NCBI RefSeq assembly: GCF_024256385.1
Contig: NZ_JAMLFW010000001.1
Location: forward strand, 1,550,001 to 1,614,000
DNA length: 64,000 nucleotides
Origin: Anatilimnocola floriformis
GTDB taxonomy: Bacteria; Planctomycetota; Planctomycetia; Pirellulales; Pirellulaceae
Direction: 5' to 3'
The translations under genes were made by a program, and so were the position numbers. The first letter of the stretch is position 1. Each line of letters begins with the position of its first letter. Positions 38,892 to 48,023 of the stretch are shown here, piece by piece. The notes under the pieces are model-generated. The model ran no database searches. It was not told where the DNA came from and worked only from the letters and a program-made list of their open reading frames with translations.

Positions 38892-39671
38892 ATGCCGCGC
38901 CTGATCGATTGTTTCAGGATCGCCGCGTTGGCGGTGGTGATCGGCATCTTTTGGGCTGGGCCCTGCGCCGCGCAGCAGAATCTCTTTAACGTCCCTTCGG
39001 CGAGAATCACTCCACCAGAGGACGTCTTTTTTCAGCAGCAATTCAATTTCTTGCAAGACGGCGCGTCGAACACCACGATCGAATTTGGACTTTGGGAGGG
39101 ATTCGAAGCCGGCTTCAACATCCTGGATGTGCCGCTTTATCTCGGAGGCGGCATCGCCGACCTCGACTCCAATAACACCGCCGATTTCCTGGTCAATTTG
39201 CAGAAGGGAATTCCGCTGAGCGAGCTGGTGCATCTGGGAATTGGCACGCAGTTGGGAGTTACTCAACTGGGGACCGCCCTGGATGCACAGCGGCCTACGG
39301 CGCTGGTCAACTTCGATTGGATCGTAGTGGAATCGGAAATTCCCGACGTGGGATTTTTTTACGGCGGTGCCTACTACGGCAACAAACCTTATCTCGGCAA
39401 GGGAAACACTCTGGGCCTGATGCTGGGAACGGAAGTGCCGATTGTTGAAGACAAATTTTCGTTCATGGCCGACGTCCTCATGGGTAGCAACGACATTAGC
39501 GTGGCCGTGATCGGCGGCGTGTACACCTTTCCTGGCACCCGCTGGCAGCTATCGCTGGGCGCCCAACTTCCCTTCCCCGGCAGTCACAACGACTTCGGCG
39601 CCGTGCTCGAGATCACGCGCGTGGCGGGCAATCCTAAGAGAGAATTGGGCCCGCTCGGCACTCTGCCCTAA
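38892..39671 (+). CDS. exported hypothetical, possible outer-membrane beta-barrel
   Basis: A 259-residue protein with a signal peptide (FRIAALAVVIGIFWAGPCAAQ; cleavage likely after AQ). The mature part is made of amphipathic strands with many Gly and aromatic residues: TTIEFGLWEGFEAGFNI, LYLGGGIADLD, VHLGIGTQLGVTQLGTAL, IPDVGFFYGGAYYGN and TLGLMLGTEVPI. It ends WQLSLGAQLPFPGSHNDFGAVLEITR. That pattern suits a small outer-membrane barrel, but no family is recognised and topology is inferred. It lies between the HDOD gene's terminator and mfd, 81 bases before the latter. Confidence 0.75.
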   Translation: MPRLIDCFRIAALAVVIGIFWAGPCAAQQNLFNVPSARITPPEDVFFQQQFNFLQDGASNTTIEFGLWEGFEAGFNILDVPLYLGGGIADLDSNNTADFLVNLQKGIPLSELVHLGIGTQLGVTQLGTALDAQRPTALVNFDWIVVESEIPDVGFFYGGAYYGNKPYLGKGNTLGLMLGTEVPIVEDKFSFMADVLMGSNDISVAVIGGVYTFPGTRWQLSLGAQLPFPGSHNDFGAVLEITRVAGNPKRELGPLGTLP

Positions 39672-39752
39672 CGCAATGCTGAAGAGAGACTTGGCTGATG
39701 GCCAGCAACCGCCGTTGGCCAAAACCGCGGTTCGCGCTAGAATACTCCTGCC

Positions 39753-42700
39753 ATGACGGCAACATTGCCCGCGATAGCTACAGCTGCCGAAAACCTTCGG
39801 CTGCTGCCCGATGCGCTTCGGCGTTATGAGGGCTTTGCCGAAGCGGTGGCGGCCCTGGCTGCAGGTCAACCCGCCACGTTCGACGGAGTCTGGGGCTCGA
39901 GCTGCGCGCTGCTGGCGGCCGCCCTGGCCAAGTCGCACGGTCGGCCGCTGCTAATTGCCACCGCGCACGACCGCGAAGCCGACGATCTCGTCGCCGACAT
40001 GCCTCTCTTCGGCGTCACGCAGGCGGAAGTTTTTCCGGCTTGGGATCCAGCGTCTGAAGAGCGCGGCCTGCGCGATGAAAGCTACGGCGATCGAATCCGG
40101 CTGCTGAAGAAGCTGGTCGCTCCGGCTGCCGCTGGCAATCCGCCGATTCTGGTCGCGAGCATCGGCGCTCTGATGCAACCGGTGCCGAGCGCGGAACAGG
40201 TACGCAAGTCGACACGCACCATCCGCCGCGGCGAACGGATCGATGTCGAATCCTTGCTGCGGTGGTTTGTCGAAAGTGGATTTCACGCCACGAGCGCCGT
40301 AGAATTGCCTGGTGAGTTTTCTCATCGCGGGGGTATCCTCGATATTCTGGCTCCCGATTGGCTCGAACCAGTTCGTCTCGAGCTATTCGACGACGAAATC
40401 GAGTCCCTCCGCTCGTTTGATATCGCCTCGCAGCGCAGCTTGGAAGTTCTCGATCAAATCGAAGTCACCGTTCTACCCAAGGACGTACCGCCGACCGCAC
40501 ACCTGGCCGATTATTTTCCGGCAAACGCCTGGGCATTCCTGATCGAGCCGCAGGTGCTGAGCGATGAGGGAAAAAATGTCCTCACGCGAGCAGCCGATAC
40601 CTCGCTGCATCATTCCGTGGCCAGCGTGCTCGCCAGCGTTGCTCGCCTGGCGGTGGCCACTTCGGCCCATCTGGCAGCCGGCACGCTCGGCGCGAGTTGT
40701 CATTTGCCGATCGAGTCGGTCGAGCGCTTCAGCGGCGATTTGCAGCGCGTGCGCGAAGAACTCGATCACGTCGCCGTCGACAACAATGTGTATCTGATCG
40801 TCGCTACCGATGCCGAGACGGAGCGTCTCCGCGAATTGCTCCGCGAAACAAAGCTGATGGCCACCGGCCGGCTGTTTTTCGTGATCGGCAGTTTGCGTGA
40901 AGGATTTCGCCTGCCGCGCGACAACTCGCTCATCATCACTGGCGGCGAATTATTTCATCGCGGCGAACTGCGGCGCATTCCCCGGCGGCACCTTGGCAAA
41001 GCGATCGACAGCTTTCTTGATCTGCGCGATGGCGATCTGGTGGTACATCTTGCGCACGGCATCGGTCGTTATCGTGGGCTGAAGCAGATCAGCAAGAACG
41101 GTCAATTTGAAGAGCATCTCGAAATCGAGTTCGACGGCGGCACGCGGATTTACGTGCCGGCCATCAAGATCGATCTGGTGCAGAAGTACGTCGGCGGTTC
41201 GAAAACGCGACCGACGCTCGCCAAAATCGGCGGCAAAACGTGGGTCAAACAAAAAGAAGCGGCAGAGGCAGCTGTCAAAGACCTCGCGGTCGAGATGCTC
41301 GAGGTGCAGGCCATGCGCAGCACTCGCCCCGGCATTTCGTTCACCGTTGATAGCGAATGGCAGCGCGAGTTCGACGCGTCGTTTCCTTATCGCGAAACGG
41401 TCGATCAGCTCACTTCGATTCGCGCGATCAAGTCCGATATGCAAAAGCCGCGGCCGATGGACCGCTTGCTCTGCGGCGACGTTGGTTTTGGCAAAACTGA
41501 AGTTGCGATGCGAGCCGCGTTCAAGGCGGTCGACAACGGCTATCAGGTGGCCGTGCTCGTGCCGACGACGATTCTCTGCGAACAGCATTACCACAGCTTT
41601 TGCGAACGAATGGCCGAGTTTCCGTTCGACATCGCCAAGCTCAGCCGGTTCTGCACGCCGCAGGAAATGCGCGAGACGGTGAAAGGAATCAAGAGCGGCA
41701 AGGTCGACATCGCCATCGGCACGCATCGCATTGCATCGCAGGATATCGAGTTTCACAACCTGGGCCTGGTGATCATCGACGAAGAGCAGCGCTTCGGCGT
41801 CGATGTAAAAGAACGGCTCAAGTTGCTTCGCGCGACGGTTGACGTCCTCACGCTCTCAGCGACGCCGATTCCGCGAACATTGCACATGTCGCTCGTCGGT
41901 GTGCGCGATATTTCGAATCTCGAATCGCCTCCGGAAGATCGCGTTGCGGTCGAAACCCGCGTCACGCGCTGGGACAACGAGCTGATCAAGCACGCGATCA
42001 ATCGCGAGTTGACTCGCGGTGGCCAGGTTTATTTCGTGCATAACCGCGTGAACGACATCGAGCAGATCGCCCAGCGGCTGCGCGACATCGTCCCTGCCGC
42101 CCGCGTGCAGATCGGTCATGCTCAAATGGCCGATGACGAACTCGAGCAGGTGATGATCGATTTCGTGGCGCACGAGTTCGATATTCTGGTGGCTACGACC
42201 ATCGTCGAAAGCGGTTTGGATATTCCCAACGCCAACACGATTTTCATCGACGAAGCTGATCGCTACGGTCTGGCCGATTTGCATCAGCTGCGCGGCCGCG
42301 TCGGCCGGTACAAGCATCGGGCCTATTGCTATCTGTTGACCGATCCCAACAAGCACATCTCGCCGAATGCTTCGCGGCGATTGCGAGCCATCGAAGAGTT
42401 CAGTGAAATGGGCGCCGGGTTCGCCATTTCGATGCGCGACTTGGAAATTCGCGGCGCCGGCAACTTGCTCGGCACGCAGCAAAGCGGCCACATCGCTACA
42501 GTCGGTTACGAGCTGTATTGCCAGCTGCTCGAAAATGCCGTGCGGGCCCTGCAAAACAGCACGCCACGGCTGAAACTCGATGTCGATATCAATCTGCCGT
42601 GCGAAGCCTATTTGCCCGACGATTACGTTCCCGATATTCGCCTGAAGATCGATCTCTATCGCCGACTGACGCGAATCAACGCGTTTCAAGAGCTGGCCGA

Positions 42701-42998
42701 TTTGCGTTCCGAGTTCGTCGATCGCTTCGGTCCGCCGCCGCGCCCCGTCGAACGTTTGATGGAACTGATCGAGCTAAAGATGGACGCGACCCTGTGGTTT
42801 ATTTCGGCTATTCATCGCGAAGACAAGTTCATGGTCTTTCAATATCGCGATCAAGCTCGCATCGAGCAGCTAGCACGGAAGCATAAGGGATTGCGGATCG
42901 TCGACGACAAAGCAGCGTACCTGCCGCTGCCAGCACTCAACCTGACCGGCGATCAAATGTTTGAACTCGTCAAATCTGTCTTGCGGGTCACAAAATGA
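39753..42998 (+). CDS. mfd: transcription-repair coupling factor
   Basis: A 1,081-residue Mfd, which removes RNA polymerase stalled at lesions and recruits UvrA. The N-terminal UvrB-like part (about 1-330) includes FDGVWGSSCALLAAALAKS and PAWDPASEERG. The RNA-polymerase-interacting domain is at about 430-500 (DLVVHLAHGIGRYRGL). The helicase part has Walker A GDVGFGKTE (about residue 575) and the DEEQ box in VIIDEEQRFG (about 674), then LSATPIPRTLH and the motif VI region QLRGRVGR. The C-terminal TRCF domain closes the protein. ATG start; length slightly under E. coli Mfd (1,148). Confidence 0.97.
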   Translation: MTATLPAIATAAENLRLLPDALRRYEGFAEAVAALAAGQPATFDGVWGSSCALLAAALAKSHGRPLLIATAHDREADDLVADMPLFGVTQAEVFPAWDPASEERGLRDESYGDRIRLLKKLVAPAAAGNPPILVASIGALMQPVPSAEQVRKSTRTIRRGERIDVESLLRWFVESGFHATSAVELPGEFSHRGGILDILAPDWLEPVRLELFDDEIESLRSFDIASQRSLEVLDQIEVTVLPKDVPPTAHLADYFPANAWAFLIEPQVLSDEGKNVLTRAADTSLHHSVASVLASVARLAVATSAHLAAGTLGASCHLPIESVERFSGDLQRVREELDHVAVDNNVYLIVATDAETERLRELLRETKLMATGRLFFVIGSLREGFRLPRDNSLIITGGELFHRGELRRIPRRHLGKAIDSFLDLRDGDLVVHLAHGIGRYRGLKQISKNGQFEEHLEIEFDGGTRIYVPAIKIDLVQKYVGGSKTRPTLAKIGGKTWVKQKEAAEAAVKDLAVEMLEVQAMRSTRPGISFTVDSEWQREFDASFPYRETVDQLTSIRAIKSDMQKPRPMDRLLCGDVGFGKTEVAMRAAFKAVDNGYQVAVLVPTTILCEQHYHSFCERMAEFPFDIAKLSRFCTPQEMRETVKGIKSGKVDIAIGTHRIASQDIEFHNLGLVIIDEEQRFGVDVKERLKLLRATVDVLTLSATPIPRTLHMSLVGVRDISNLESPPEDRVAVETRVTRWDNELIKHAINRELTRGGQVYFVHNRVNDIEQIAQRLRDIVPAARVQIGHAQMADDELEQVMIDFVAHEFDILVATTIVESGLDIPNANTIFIDEADRYGLADLHQLRGRVGRYKHRAYCYLLTDPNKHISPNASRRLRAIEEFSEMGAGFAISMRDLEIRGAGNLLGTQQSGHIATVGYELYCQLLENAVRALQNSTPRLKLDVDINLPCEAYLPDDYVPDIRLKIDLYRRLTRINAFQELADLRSEFVDRFGPPPRPVERLMELIELKMDATLWFISAIHREDKFMVFQYRDQARIEQLARKHKGLRIVDDKAAYLPLPALNLTGDQMFELVKSVLRVTK

Positions 42999-43086
42999 AC
43001 TGCTAAGAATTGACCGCCCGAATGCGCCAGGAAGTTGCGCGCTCGGATCGCGTACTCTCAATCACATCGCCACGGAAGGCCCACGC

Positions 43087-44658
43087 GTGAAACTGCGGCA
43101 GCTACTGCTGACGACAACTCCTGTCTGGTTGCTCACCTTGCAACCGGCGGTGGCCTGGCAGTATCAGCCGGGGCCGCGGCCCGATCCTTACGCTCAGCCG
43201 CCTGTGCAGAACACGAACTCGCCCTTTCAGTTCGCGCCCGATCCCAACGCGCCGATGCAGCCGGTCGGCCCGCCGATGTTTGTGCCTCCTCAGCCACAAC
43301 CGCAACCGCAACCACAATTCGGGCCACCTCAGCAGTTCGCGCCGCCCCAGTTTCAGCCCGGTCAGTTTGCTCCACCGCAATTCGCACCACCTGGTCAGCC
43401 TGTTGGTCCGCCACCGCAGTTTCAGCAGCCGCAGTTTCAACCGCCGATGGCTGGCGCGCCGATGGGACCGCCTCCTGGCCAACCGCCAGCGAATAGTGCT
43501 TCGCAAACGCCGCTGATTCCCGGCTTCGATCCCACGGCTGAAAACGTCAATCCCGAGATCGCGCGCACGCTGTTCCAACCGAGTCAGATCGTGGCCACGG
43601 TTGGTAATCAATACATTCTGTATGGCGACGTCGAGCCGACGGTCAATCAGATGATCGAACCGGCGCTCAAGGCGAATCCTGGTCAGCGCGATCAGATCGA
43701 AGCGATGAAGCCGAAGTTGATCCAGCAGATCACGCGGCAACAAGTCGAATCGAAGCTGATGTATCTCGATTTTGAACGCGAAATCGAAGCTAAAGCCGGT
43801 CGCGATAAGATGAACGAGATTCGCACCGAAATGTCGAAGAAGATGCGCGACAATTTCGAGAAGCAGCTGACCGGCATGCGCGAAAAGATGGCCAAGTCGA
43901 CGCCGGAAGAAATTCAAGAACTCGCCAAGCGCGATCCGATCGTCGCGCGACTCGCACTACTGATGAAGGAACATAATCTCGAGACGCTGGGCGATCTCGA
44001 CCGAGTGCTGAGGCAGGGCGGCTCGACGCTGGAGAAACAACAGCGGTCCTTTTTAGAAACCTATCTCGGTCGCGACAACATTCAGCAGAAATTGAAGGTG
44101 AAGACCGAAGTCTCGCATCTCGAGATGATTAACTACTACCACGAACATGCGGAAGACTTTGCGGTGAAAGCCCGCGCCCGCTTTGAGATTCTGTCGGTCA
44201 AGTTCGCCAATTTTCCTGACAAGCGCGCCGCCGAACAGCAAATGGTGCAGATGGGCAACGACGTGATCTTCGGCACACCCTTCGCTGCTGTTGCCAAGCG
44301 TGGTTCGCAGGACATCAATGCCGCGAACGGCGGTGTTTATGATTGGACGAACGAAAAGAGCCTGGCCTCGGATCAAATCGACCAGGCCATCTTCAGCCAA
44401 GAGGTCGGCAAGTTGAGCCCGATCATCGAAGACCCTAAAGGCTTGCACATTGTGCGCGTGACCGAACGGCAACCAGCCGGCTACATTCCATTCACCGATG
44501 CTCAGGTGAAGATCAAGGAATTGATCAACCAGCAACGCCGCGATGCGGCCATCAAAGTCATCCTCGAAGGGATCCGGACAAAAACCGTCGTCTGGACCAT
44601 CTACGACGCCGATGCGACGAACGTTGCGGCGCAACCGGCGGCGAATCCCAAACGCTAA
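43087..44658 (+). CDS. exported PpiC-type peptidyl-prolyl isomerase with PQ-rich linker
   Basis: A 523-residue exported chaperone/isomerase. The start GTG (43087-43089) has AAGG 7 bases upstream and gives a signal peptide (KLRQLLLTTTPVWLLTLQPAVAW); the frame extends upstream into mfd but without signal. Residues about 25-145 are a Pro/Gln-rich low-complexity linker (runs of PQPQPQ, QFAPPQF). Next is a SurA-like helical domain (ARTLFQPSQIVATVGNQYILYGD) and a PpiC/parvulin domain near 370-465 with GGVYDWTNE and GKLSPIIEDPKGLHIVRV. Probably folds envelope proteins. Its stop overlaps the convergent beta-helix gene's stop by 4 bases. Confidence 0.88.
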   Translation: MKLRQLLLTTTPVWLLTLQPAVAWQYQPGPRPDPYAQPPVQNTNSPFQFAPDPNAPMQPVGPPMFVPPQPQPQPQPQFGPPQQFAPPQFQPGQFAPPQFAPPGQPVGPPPQFQQPQFQPPMAGAPMGPPPGQPPANSASQTPLIPGFDPTAENVNPEIARTLFQPSQIVATVGNQYILYGDVEPTVNQMIEPALKANPGQRDQIEAMKPKLIQQITRQQVESKLMYLDFEREIEAKAGRDKMNEIRTEMSKKMRDNFEKQLTGMREKMAKSTPEEIQELAKRDPIVARLALLMKEHNLETLGDLDRVLRQGGSTLEKQQRSFLETYLGRDNIQQKLKVKTEVSHLEMINYYHEHAEDFAVKARARFEILSVKFANFPDKRAAEQQMVQMGNDVIFGTPFAAVAKRGSQDINAANGGVYDWTNEKSLASDQIDQAIFSQEVGKLSPIIEDPKGLHIVRVTERQPAGYIPFTDAQVKIKELINQQRRDAAIKVILEGIRTKTVVWTIYDADATNVAAQPAANPKR

Positions 44659-47600
44659 CGGGGTTGGAATTGACGATCGCCGAACGCGGCGGGATCGAGA
44701 CCAATGCCACGGCGCTTCAACTCCGGATTCGTCGCAAAGAACGAATCAAAATCGAGCTTGAGTGCCGAATCCATCATGCGATCGGGCGAAAAGCCTGCTT
44801 TGTCGGCGGGATTTCCTTTCACTCCTGGATCGCCGGCAAACAGCGGATCGGCAAAGACAGGCTCGCTGACGTGCTTGCTCAACTGGCCGATCGTTTGGTT
44901 GCCTAGCAAGGCCCGTTGCTCCTGAGGAATGCAATCGCGCAGCATGAAGCAACTGCTCGGGCACCGATAGCTATCGACCGCGCCGTCGCAGCACAGCAGG
45001 GCTAGATTCAGGCGGGCTTTCTTGTCGAGCATGTCGGTGAAAATACAATTCTCCATCGTGGCCGCCTGATCCTTTTCGTTTCGTAGCACAAATGCCATGA
45101 TCATCGGCTCCGCAAAAACGGTGTTCTCGATTCTCAGGTTCGGGCAGCGCCAAAAATACATGCCGCCGAACTTGTAGGTGTTCACGCAGTTTTTGATCAG
45201 CAGATCTTCGACAAACCAGGCCGCCACCGGACTAGCCGAATAACCGCCTCGCCCCTCAGAGAAGCAACGCGTGATCTGAATGTCCTTTCCCTGGTACAAG
45301 TGAAACTCGCCACTATTCAGCAGGCTCCAGCTGTCGTTGGGAAACAAGTTGAAGCTGACGAAATAAAAGCCGTCGAACCGTAGATGGCTCTTGCCGGCGG
45401 CAACAAAGGCGCTGTTGAGCGTCATGCCGTTGCCGTTGAGCTCGACGCGCTCGCCGGGCGCAGCGCGAAAAGTGATCGGGCTGTCGACGTCTCCAGTCGC
45501 GCGAATGCGGGCTCGTTCGAGATATTTGCCGCCAGCGATCTGCACCGTATCGCCGACGTTGACGTGGGCCGCGGCGTAACGAATGGACCGCCAAGCTTGC
45601 TCGCGCGAGAGCCCTGAGTTGGTGTCATTGCCGTCCGTCGCCACGTGGTAAATGCGAGGTTCGGCATTCTTCGTCAATGTCGTAAACATGATCGGCTCGT
45701 CAGCAAGCTCGACCGACTGTTTCAGATCCGTCTTCGGCAAAATGTCGTGAGGCGTTTCAAGCTTGGTGATACGAAAGTAGTACGTCTGACCTGGCTTGAG
45801 GCCGGTGAGGCTGTAAGTACCGAAACAATTGACGTTGAACGGTAGCGACTTTTCGCAAGCTGGCGTCTCGCCCCACGCCAACTGACAAGTGGCCGGCAGC
45901 GAAGTCACCCATTCCAGATTGGCGGTCGTCGCGCTAACGGAATGCACCGACGGTTTGGTGACGAGCCGTAGATCTTTGGTTCGGGCCGTGTTGCGGTAGG
46001 GACCGATCGGTTTTCCAAGAGCTCCACAAGCCGCGAGTTGCGGCGAGAAGGCCTCGAGAACGCTGGCAGATTCGCGTTTGATTATCTGCGACTGCTGATC
46101 GCGGGTGCGTTGAACCTCGGCCAGCGACCAGGGTTCACTGCCGATCAGCCAGACTTTCTTGTCGCTGGTGTAGCCGTTGTAGTTTGCATAGCGAATCGCG
46201 CTTTCATTGGAAAGTTGCACGGCAGGTGCTGCAGTGTTTTGAAATGCATTGCCGCGGAGGTCGACTCGTTCACAGCCGCGCAGATTTGCCGCCGGTTGCG
46301 CGGAGCGAGCAAACAGGCACTGCGAAATCGCGATCGTTCTGACCTGCAGCGCGTTCAACGGCGCATCGCTCGAGGCAAATTCACAATGCTCAAAAGCCAG
46401 GTTGATCCCATCAGTGACATTAGCATTCGCAGCGAAGGTCAGACGCGACAGCCGCACGTAGTGGCAGGTATGCAAACTAGCGCCATCGACTATTACCTTG
46501 CCAGTTCCACGACCACGAATGAAGATTGGCGCAGCCGGCTTGGCACGAACGCTAAGGGACAATTTGGGATACTTACCCGGCTCGAGAAACAGGGTGTCGC
46601 CTGGTTTCAGATCGCGCACCGCTCGCGGCAGCGTCTTCCAAGCCTTACCGGCTGACAGCCCATCGGCGTCGTCGTCGCCAGTGGCTGCGTTGACATAGAA
46701 AACGTTGGGTGCGTAAGGAATGGCTCCCTGATCAGCGCCATCTGGACCAGCACCGCGGAATCTCGACGTCCCCTGCAAGCGATAGTCGTGATGATCAGGA
46801 TCGGCAAATTCGGCGCGCAGGTCGAGGTTGGCGATATCTTGTAGTCGAATGTTTTGTTCGGCAGACGCTGTTTTGCTGGCCGTGGAACGCCCTATCGTCC
46901 CCTGCGTGACATTGCTCACGCTCCACAGTCCGGGCGAGATGCAATTGCGCGCGACGTGAAAATATTCATAGCCGGTTTTGATTTTGATATCGGCCGTGCC
47001 ATTTCCCCAGGATAGGTTCCCTTCGAGCAGACTCTTGTTCTTCTCGTCATTGCCGCCGTCATCGACACCGGGTGGCGCGCCGCCGGTGCCATAAATATTC
47101 ACGCCATACATGCCATTCGCGTAGGCGGTTGAGTTGCGCACGACATCGCGACGAGCGGCCAGCAATGTGATGCCTCCCAGGTCGCCATTTGCGAATGGCG
47201 ATTTATTTCCCCAGGCTTCGCAGCGCTCGACGAGATTGTCGCCACTGGCTGGCGCACTGCAGTTCAAACCAATCCCCCAGGCATTCAAGTAAGCCTTGCA
47301 ATCGCGAATTACGCACTGCTTGCCGTGGACCAGAAAGATGCCCCACACGCCGCCCGCAGTTTCTTCTCGATAGTGCAGCAGTTCCATCGCGTGGAAACCG
47401 GTGAATGCGAGACCTTCGATCGTCACACGTTGCGGCCGGATCAAGTGCAGGCCATGCGTGGGAATCACCGAGACGCTGTAGCGATGCACGTCGGCGGGCT
47501 GCATGTCGGAAGTCGATAGATAAAGTTTGCCGGCCGCTGCATCGTGACAAAAAGTGCCGGGAATAAACTCGAGCTCGTCGTTGTTCGGCATGCGTTTGAG

Positions 47601-48011
47601 AATGGTCAACGTATCGATCTCGTTGACGGCGGGGATCGGTCCCGCGAACTTGAAATCGGCGACATAAACGAAGCGTTGCCCAGGCAACGGCCGAAACTCT
47701 GGCGCGGGAAGGTCGCCGCGCAGTGTCACCGTTCCCGGCAACTCGGCGCGAATGATCGTATCGTGCGCCAAGTCACCGAGCCCCGTTCGTTTGACGGCTT
47801 CAAAGTACTCTCCCGGCGCAATCGTCAGCACATCGCCGGGCTCCAAGGCATCGACTCCCTTTTGCACCGTGAGGAATGATTCCGCCGACGACTTTCCGTT
47901 ATTGGTGTCGGCGCCGCGCTTGCTCACGAAGTATTCCGTGGCTATGGCTGCAGGCAATCCAACTAGCTGACAGAAAAGTACGGCAACGATGAAGGCGATT
48001 GGCAGGCGCAT
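44655..48011 (-). CDS. exported three-module right-handed beta-helix protein
   Basis: A 1,118-residue exported protein (signal peptide IAFIVAVLFCQLVGLPAAIA). Three times a pectate-lyase-like module opens in the same way: EYFVSKRGADTNNGKS (residue 26), VFYVNAATGDDDADGLS (437) and RIYHVATDGNDTNSGLS (786). Each is followed about 30 residues on by a PGDVLTIAPGEY-type turn, the mark of DUF1565/beta-helix proteins. A fibronectin-III-like domain (VHSVSATTANLEWV to GLKPGQTYYFRI) lies at about 685-770. Likely a polysaccharide-binding or -cleaving surface protein; no catalytic residues are assigned. It is the last gene of the aminotransferase/M81/beta-helix operon, 12 bases after M81. Confidence 0.88.
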   Translation of the reverse strand: MRLPIAFIVAVLFCQLVGLPAAIATEYFVSKRGADTNNGKSSAESFLTVQKGVDALEPGDVLTIAPGEYFEAVKRTGLGDLAHDTIIRAELPGTVTLRGDLPAPEFRPLPGQRFVYVADFKFAGPIPAVNEIDTLTILKRMPNNDELEFIPGTFCHDAAAGKLYLSTSDMQPADVHRYSVSVIPTHGLHLIRPQRVTIEGLAFTGFHAMELLHYREETAGGVWGIFLVHGKQCVIRDCKAYLNAWGIGLNCSAPASGDNLVERCEAWGNKSPFANGDLGGITLLAARRDVVRNSTAYANGMYGVNIYGTGGAPPGVDDGGNDEKNKSLLEGNLSWGNGTADIKIKTGYEYFHVARNCISPGLWSVSNVTQGTIGRSTASKTASAEQNIRLQDIANLDLRAEFADPDHHDYRLQGTSRFRGAGPDGADQGAIPYAPNVFYVNAATGDDDADGLSAGKAWKTLPRAVRDLKPGDTLFLEPGKYPKLSLSVRAKPAAPIFIRGRGTGKVIVDGASLHTCHYVRLSRLTFAANANVTDGINLAFEHCEFASSDAPLNALQVRTIAISQCLFARSAQPAANLRGCERVDLRGNAFQNTAAPAVQLSNESAIRYANYNGYTSDKKVWLIGSEPWSLAEVQRTRDQQSQIIKRESASVLEAFSPQLAACGALGKPIGPYRNTARTKDLRLVTKPSVHSVSATTANLEWVTSLPATCQLAWGETPACEKSLPFNVNCFGTYSLTGLKPGQTYYFRITKLETPHDILPKTDLKQSVELADEPIMFTTLTKNAEPRIYHVATDGNDTNSGLSREQAWRSIRYAAAHVNVGDTVQIAGGKYLERARIRATGDVDSPITFRAAPGERVELNGNGMTLNSAFVAAGKSHLRFDGFYFVSFNLFPNDSWSLLNSGEFHLYQGKDIQITRCFSEGRGGYSASPVAAWFVEDLLIKNCVNTYKFGGMYFWRCPNLRIENTVFAEPMIMAFVLRNEKDQAATMENCIFTDMLDKKARLNLALLCCDGAVDSYRCPSSCFMLRDCIPQEQRALLGNQTIGQLSKHVSEPVFADPLFAGDPGVKGNPADKAGFSPDRMMDSALKLDFDSFFATNPELKRRGIGLDPAAFGDRQFQPR

Positions 48012-48023
48012 GTGGCGTTGACC

